From contig JBGQFD010000029.1 of the NCBI GenBank assembly GCA_041496705.1, forward strand, positions 1 through 33,892: a DNA stretch of 33,892 nucleotides, read 5' to 3'. Below the pieces are notes generated by a model that had not been told where the DNA came from, did not search any database, and saw only the letters and a program-made list of their open reading frames with translations. The stretch is from VBDM01 sp041496705 (lineage in GTDB: Bacteria > Pseudomonadota > Gammaproteobacteria > Burkholderiales > SG8-39). Shown here in pieces: positions 30,107-33,892 of the stretch (its first letter is position 1; each line of letters opens with the position of its first letter). The position numbers were made by a program, and so were the translations under genes.

Positions 30107-31726
30107 TCAGCGCTGCGCGAGATAGGCCTTTGCGATCTGCATCTCGGGCCTCGTGCGGTCGGCCTTCTCGGTGAGCGCGACGAACCTTGCGTAGTACATC
30201 TTCGCCTTGTCGCGGTCGCCGGCGAGCGCGGCCGCCTGGGCGGCGCCGTAGACCCCTCTATAGCGATTGGGCTCGCGCTGGGCCGAGGCCTCGAACGCCT
30301 TGAGCGCCTCGGCGGGCTGCCTTGCTTCAAGCAGCATTTCGCCGAGCAGCTCGCGCGAAGGCACCACGGGACCCGGCGTGACGATGTGCTTTTCCATCGA
30401 CTCCTCGAGGCCGGCCGCGGCACGCATCGACTTTAGGGCGTCCTCCCGCGCCCCTTGTGCGAACGCGATCCAGGCGTCAACGGCGAGCCTCTGGACTTCC
30501 ACCTGGTTCGACCAGTAGGTGTTCTTCTGTTGCGCGAGCCCATCGCGCAACTGCGCGAGCCGCAACTCTTCCTTGCGCGCCGAGGCCGCATCGCCGCTGC
30601 GGGCGTAGCCCAGGCCGCGCGCGAAGTGGGTAATGGCGTCGGGGAACAGGAACGGAGTCGTGCGCGGCTGCAGCGCGATCGCCTCTCCCCAGGCTCGGCG
30701 CTCCATCGCAAAGCGCGCCGGCATCGCTGCGAGCGCATAGTGCCCGATGAAGATCACCGGGTTTACGTTGATCGAGGCGCCCTCGGCAACCACGCGGCGC
30801 GCCTCGGCGTCCTCCCCGAGCTGCAGATAGGCGTGGACAAGATAGTCCATGGCATGCACCTGCTCCTGCCCGTTGCCTTCCGCCTTGGCGGCCGCGGCCG
30901 AGCGCAGGTTGGTATCGATCGAGTCCTGCCAGGTGCCGAGGTGGGTGAAGATGTGCGAGGGCATGTGCAGGGCGTGCGGATGGCCTGGGGCGACCTGCGC
31001 GTATCGGCGTGCGGCCTCGACCCCGTGGTGGGCAATCGCCGGGTAGTCGTAGCTGTGGATAAGGTAGTGCGCGATTCCCGGATGCTCGGGCTGCAGCTTG
31101 AATAGCTTTTCGAGGATTGCCGCCGCCCTGAGCTGGTTGGCGTAGGTCTTGTCGGTGAGCTGCGCGGTCATGTCGAGGGATAGCGCATAGAAAATCTCGG
31201 CTTCGGTGTCCTCGGGGTAGCGCTGCGACAGCGCTTCCATCGCTTTCTCGTAGGCGAGACGGCGTGCGCGGAATTCGGTCTTGTCGGCGTCCCTGTAGAT
31301 CAGGTCGATGGCGGCAAGGTAATCGCGCTCGCGCTGCGTTTTCGCGCCAGTCGTCTTCGCTTTTTCCAGGCCGGCCAGGGCAAGCCGGGTCGCTTCCGCG
31401 TTCGGTGCCTGGCCGGTGAGCGGGTTTTGCTGCAGCGACATGGCGATCCCCCAGTACGCGATGGCGCAATGGGGGTCACTCTTCAGCACGTGATTGAAGC
31501 CTTCGATCGCGTCCTTGACCCAGAACGAATGCAGCAGCGCGACCGAGGTATCGAAATCCCTCGCAACCGCGCTGGCGCACGAGTTGGCAAAGTGCACCTT
31601 GCCGAGCTGCGCGCGGGCAGCGGCGCCAGGCTGGTCGGTATCGTCCTCGTGCGCCGCAGTCGGGAACGCCGCAATAAGGTTGCTAAGGCTGACTACAAGC
31701 ACTGCTGTGCGTAGGACCGGGTTCAT
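30107..31726 (-). CDS. Exported tetratricopeptide-repeat protein
   Basis: A 539-residue protein with a signal peptide (about 1-25, ending PTAAH) and a helical repeat body. TPR-like units are visible at DAIEGFNHVLKSDPHCAIAYWGIA, in RAAAILEKLFKLQPEHPGIAHYLIHSYDYP, and near the C-terminus (PAEALKAFEASAQREPNRYRGVYGAAQAAALAGDRDKAKMYYARFVAL). The central block PGHPHALHMPSHIFTHLGTWQDSI is conserved in this uncharacterised family. The ATG at 31726 has GGAGG 4-5 bases upstream; the longer upstream frame is not coding. A pair of direct repeats at 31832-31860 upstream and the AraC-type regulator encoded just behind them suggest control by that regulator. Function unknown; probably a periplasmic scaffold. 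Confidence 0.88.
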   Translation of the reverse strand: MNPVLRTAVLVVSLSNLIAAFPTAAHEDDTDQPGAAARAQLGKVHFANSCASAVARDFDTSVALLHSFWVKDAIEGFNHVLKSDPHCAIAYWGIAMSLQQNPLTGQAPNAEATRLALAGLEKAKTTGAKTQRERDYLAAIDLIYRDADKTEFRARRLAYEKAMEALSQRYPEDTEAEIFYALSLDMTAQLTDKTYANQLRAAAILEKLFKLQPEHPGIAHYLIHSYDYPAIAHHGVEAARRYAQVAPGHPHALHMPSHIFTHLGTWQDSIDTNLRSAAAAKAEGNGQEQVHAMDYLVHAYLQLGEDAEARRVVAEGASINVNPVIFIGHYALAAMPARFAMERRAWGEAIALQPRTTPFLFPDAITHFARGLGYARSGDAASARKEELRLAQLRDGLAQQKNTYWSNQVEVQRLAVDAWIAFAQGAREDALKSMRAAAGLEESMEKHIVTPGPVVPSRELLGEMLLEARQPAEALKAFEASAQREPNRYRGVYGAAQAAALAGDRDKAKMYYARFVALTEKADRTRPEMQIAKAYLAQR

Positions 31727-31831
31727 GACGCCTCCATGGTTACGACGAGAGTTTGCCCTTTGAAAGCATAGAGCAAGCCGGCAACGAAGGATCTGCGTCA
31801 AGCGCCGGCGGTCGCCAGAAACTTGCGCAAC

Positions 31832-31860
31832 GCGGACAGTCGCGGCGATTAGCGGACAGT
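31832..31860 (-). promoter_or_regulatory. Direct-repeat operator candidate for the AraC-type regulator
   Basis: The 9-mer ACTGTCCGC (minus strand) occurs twice, exactly 20 bases apart (31832-31840, 31852-31860), so both copies face the same side of the helix, as AraC-family half-sites do. A TATGCT -10-like hexamer lies downstream (31765-31770) with a poor -35, which fits an activator-dependent promoter for the TPR gene. Confidence 0.5.
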
Positions 31861-31878
31861 GCGCCCGCTTTTGCCGCC

Positions 31879-32946
31879 TCAGGAGCCGGCGCGACCTTTT
31901 GCCAACGTGGTCGAAGGTGCTTCGCCGAAGCGCTTGCGATAGTCGATGGCGAAACGTCCGGCGTGCGCAAGGCCCCAGCGCAACGCCGAAGCGGCGACGC
32001 TTTGTGCCTGTCCCGCTGAAAGCTCGGCCCTCACTTGATCGAGGCGCCGGTTGCGCAAATAGCGCATCGGCGACACGCCGTGGCAATCGCGAAAGTGCTT
32101 GAGCAGCGTGCGACCCGGCACATTGGAAGCGGCGACAAGGTCAGGAAGCGTGATCGGCTGGGCAAGGGACCCGTGAATGTATTCGACGGCCCGCTTGACA
32201 TCGCGCGGGGCAATAGAACGGCTCGGCTTGCCGATCGCATCGCTGTAGTTGCTGGGCTGCGACAACAGCAGCCAGTTCATCACGAATTGCTCGAAACTGG
32301 CGGTAAGCAAGCAATTCGTGCGCAACGCGTCACGCTCGAACTCGCTGGCGGCCCAATGCAGGATGTCGGACAATCTGCGGCCATGTCCCTGATCGAGACG
32401 CAGCTCCGGGTCGAAAAAAATAGGTTTTGCCAGTCCATCGCCAATCAGCGCCGCGAGTTGACGCTCGACCGCGTCGCTTCGGAAAGAGAGAGACAGTCGG
32501 GTGCTCTCGGCGTCCGTGCGCAATGCCTGGGGCTGGTGCGGCGAAATCACCACCCCGCAGCGCTCGTCGCATTCGATGACACGGTTCGCCGTTCGCGCCT
32601 CGAATCGACCGTGCAGCGGAATATGTATCCAGAAATCTCCGCATCTCGAGGTCGACGCAGTGCTCTTGGCTTGGCCTCCTTCACGCCCGAGCCAGGCACT
32701 GGAATTTGCGGAAAACCTCACTTGCGCCGGTGTGCCGTAAGCGACATAGCCGAGCCAGGCATCCTTGAGGTATACGCCGTTTAGTCGCACGTCGATCGAA
32801 GCCGCAGATGCTGCGGAGCCAAGCAGTTCCATCCTGATCACTTTTTGGGCCAGGAATGCCCGGGTCTCGTCCACGTCCCGGCTGTGGAGCATCGGCGCGC
32901 AATCAAGGAGCGGTAACATTGAGTTCAGAATAGTAGGGTCCGTCAT
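31879..32946 (-). CDS. AraC family transcriptional regulator
   Basis: A 355-residue regulator. The N-terminal two-thirds (about 30-215) is the cupin-like sensing domain of the AraC_binding_2/FeaR-like type (GDFWIHIPLHGRFEARTANRVIECD, then ISPHQPQALRTDAESTRLSLSF). The C-terminal 100 residues carry two helix-turn-helix units: DVKRAVEYIHGSLAQPITLPDLVAASNVPGRTLLKHFRDCHGVSPMRYLRNRRLDQVRAEL, ending in FAIDYRKRFGEAPSTTL. The order AraC then TPR gene on one strand, with paired repeats between, makes the TPR gene the probable target, directly or with the nearby YceI/cupin pair unaffected. Ligand unknown. Sequence is slightly less GC-rich than its neighbours. Confidence 0.94.
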   Translation of the reverse strand: MTDPTILNSMLPLLDCAPMLHSRDVDETRAFLAQKVIRMELLGSAASAASIDVRLNGVYLKDAWLGYVAYGTPAQVRFSANSSAWLGREGGQAKSTASTSRCGDFWIHIPLHGRFEARTANRVIECDERCGVVISPHQPQALRTDAESTRLSLSFRSDAVERQLAALIGDGLAKPIFFDPELRLDQGHGRRLSDILHWAASEFERDALRTNCLLTASFEQFVMNWLLLSQPSNYSDAIGKPSRSIAPRDVKRAVEYIHGSLAQPITLPDLVAASNVPGRTLLKHFRDCHGVSPMRYLRNRRLDQVRAELSAGQAQSVAASALRWGLAHAGRFAIDYRKRFGEAPSTTLAKGRAGS

Positions 32947-33006
32947 AGCGCATGCCCTGAAGATGAATATCGGCAGTACCCTTCTCCGGGAACTGTAATA
33001 GTCGGA

Positions 33007-33582
33007 TCACAGCTGCGCCTTGGCTGGCACTAGCTTGGGAATGTGCTGCGAGCAATTCCAGTCCCAGGCGCGCACGGTGAAGACGATCGCCTGCTCGATG
33101 CGCGCCTGGTAGCCGGGAGTGGCGACGCGGGCGAGCAGATCGGGATCGCCCGCCACCACGCGCGCGCAGCCCCAGAGTTTCAGGCGCCGCGCCGTGGCGT
33201 AATCCATGAGAAACAGAAACGCGCGCTCGTTCTCGGCGAGATTGCCGATGCTGATGTACTGCCTGCTTCCGGAGAATTCGGCGAAGGCGACGGTGCGCTC
33301 ATCGAGCACTCGCAGAAATCCCGGAGGGCCCCCGCGGTGCTGAACGTAGGGCTGGCCATCAGCGCTCGCGGTTGCCAGATACGCCGAGTCGCGTTCGGCG
33401 ATGAACGCGATCACGTCGGCGGAAAGCTCGCACGCAAATCCTCCCACCGCCGCGCGCCGCGCGTTCGACTCACGCGAGCCGCGGCGACCCTGCTCGGCGC
33501 GCACGGCTGCGGAGAACATCACCTCGTCGGGTGTCACGGCGTCCGCCGCCGCTGCCAAGCCATCCTCACCTCTCCCGGACAC
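33007..33582 (-). CDS. Pyridoxamine 5'-phosphate oxidase (PPOX)-fold flavoprotein
   Basis: Up to 191 residues of a small FMN-binding split-barrel protein. Recognised blocks: FSAAVRAEQGRRGSRESNAR at the N-terminus, FIAERDSAYLATASADGQPYVQHRGGPPGFLRVLDE, and QYISIGNLAENERAFLFLMDYATARRLKLWGCARVV. It belongs to the pyridoxamine-oxidase-like redox/general-stress group, not PdxH. The start is uncertain: GTG at 33582 gives the longest form but an Ala-rich leader; GTG at 33537 (VTPDEVMF) fits the family's usual length better; neither has a strong ribosome site. It lies 60 bases upstream of the AraC gene on the same strand. Confidence 0.88.
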   Translation of the reverse strand: MSGRGEDGLAAAADAVTPDEVMFSAAVRAEQGRRGSRESNARRAAVGGFACELSADVIAFIAERDSAYLATASADGQPYVQHRGGPPGFLRVLDERTVAFAEFSGSRQYISIGNLAENERAFLFLMDYATARRLKLWGCARVVAGDPDLLARVATPGYQARIEQAIVFTVRAWDWNCSQHIPKLVPAKAQL

Positions 33583-33637
33583 GCGGGTCAGCGCCGGTCG
33601 GTTGCGGTTGGTTTTCGCGACGAACAGGCGCCGGGAG

Positions 33638-33691
33638 TCATTTCTTCTTCCTGGGGGCGGCGGCGGGATCGATGAATGTCACCAGCTTCAT
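33638..33691 (-). CDS. Possible 17-residue peptide upstream of the PPOX gene
   Basis: A short frame begins with MKLVTFIDPAAAPRKKK and has a good AAGGGAG ribosome site 6 bases upstream, better than that of the PPOX gene. The first six residues look like the start of fumarylacetoacetate-hydrolase proteins, but no such gene follows in any frame. It may be a small basic peptide, a leader, or a decayed gene start. Only the ribosome site supports it. Confidence 0.3.
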   Translation of the reverse strand: MKLVTFIDPAAAPRKKK

Positions 33692-33721
33692 GGTTGTCTC
33701 CCTTGAGTCACACGATTACGA

Positions 33722-33741
33722 AATCGGGAACCGTTCCGATT
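33722..33741. promoter_or_regulatory. 20-bp palindrome in the PPOX-LysR intergenic region
   Basis: AATCGG and CCGATT are perfectly inverted around 8 bases (33722-33741); with a G-T pair the arms extend to 8. Its place between divergent transcripts suggests an operator. No regulator can be named. Confidence 0.4.
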
Positions 33742-33806
33742 CGCAGCACAACCAGTGTCCCATCCTTCGCCATTGGAATAAATGGGGCGATTGGCATTAG
33801 ACTACT

Positions 33807-33818
33807 TCAAAAGTTTGA
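33807..33818. promoter_or_regulatory. LysR-type operator candidate
   Basis: TCAAA-AG-TTTGA is a perfect inverted repeat, and with the preceding T it forms a T-N11-A motif as bound by LysR regulators. It lies 15 bases before the LysR start in an A/T-rich stretch, so autoregulation is plausible. Confidence 0.4.
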
Positions 33819-33833
33819 GTAATAATCCGCGCC

Positions 33834-33892
33834 ATGGACAAGCTCCTGGCCATGAACGCGTTCGTCCGGATCGTGGAGAAGGGCAGCCTGAC
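33834..33892 (+). CDS. LysR family transcriptional regulator, N-terminal fragment cut by window end
   Basis: Only the first 19 codons are inside the window: MDKLLAMNAFVRIVEKGSL, the standard beginning of a LysR-type DNA-binding domain (first helix and start of the helix-turn-helix). An A/T-rich region with a T-N11-A palindrome precedes the ATG, and the gene is divergent from the PPOX gene. The target and ligand cannot be judged from the fragment. Confidence 0.8.
   Translation, partial: MDKLLAMNAFVRIVEKGSL

Noticed and set aside
1..33892. CRISPR arrays, tRNA/rRNA genes, insertion sequences, prophage genes
   Set aside because: No regularly spaced repeats, cloverleaf sequences, transposase or integrase frames, or phage structural genes were found on either strand.

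Overview
The window is gene-dense, GC-rich (roughly two-thirds G+C) chromosomal DNA from what looks like a betaproteobacterium, probably Burkholderiales-related and possibly an environmental lineage. The main taxonomic clue is four Bug/TctC-type periplasmic solute receptors without their membrane permeases, an expansion typical of that group. MmgE/PrpD, a class II aldolase, a UPF0173-like hydrolase and single-domain LysR and AraC regulators fit the same picture. I see no rRNA, tRNA, CRISPR array, insertion sequence or phage module.

Layout. (1) 1-7996: a 5'-truncated class II aldolase/adducin gene, a large secreted HExxH metalloprotease with a predicted propeller and C-terminal barrel, an N-acyl-D-amino-acid deacylase-like amidohydrolase, DoxX, a Bug receptor and an FAD monooxygenase. 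(2) 7993-12227, minus strand: a MoxR ATPase / DUF58 / TgpA-type transglutaminase operon in which the DUF58 gene carries an in-frame TAG. (3) 12356-19436: a catabolic and uptake block of Bug, MmgE/PrpD and Bug joined by ATGA overlaps, then a DapA-like lyase/aldolase, an exported metallo-beta-lactamase-fold hydrolase, an SMP-30 lactonase, and a fourth Bug receptor facing the block. (4) 19620-21601: a hotdog thioesterase, a membrane M48 protease and a 64-residue membrane protein. (5) 21790-27035: a regulatory island with a STAS protein, an NCS2 nucleobase permease carrying an extra C-terminal kinase-like domain, a cNMP-sensing SpoIIE/PP2C phosphatase, an RsbW-like kinase fused to a second STAS domain, and a translationally coupled GrdB-related protein with CxxC in place of selenocysteine. 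(6) 27118-33892: a small outer-membrane-like protein, MarC, a highly structured candidate RNA upstream of marC, small periplasmic proteins (cupin, YceI), a TPR protein, an AraC regulator, a PPOX-fold flavoprotein and the first codons of a LysR gene.

How the genes may work together. Block 3 reads as an uptake and degradation set for an unidentified organic or sugar acid: receptor capture, lactone opening, dehydration and lyase cleavage. Block 5 has every biochemical role of a partner-switching circuit (kinase, antagonist, PP2C phosphatase) but no sigma factor, and places it beside a transporter with an appended degenerate HATPase-like domain. That arrangement is the best candidate here for an undescribed system. 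The second is the five-hairpin RNA at about 28418-28586 on the minus strand, bounded by a good sigma70-like promoter and a 10-bp-stem terminator. All functional assignments come from reading motifs by eye; no database search was run.
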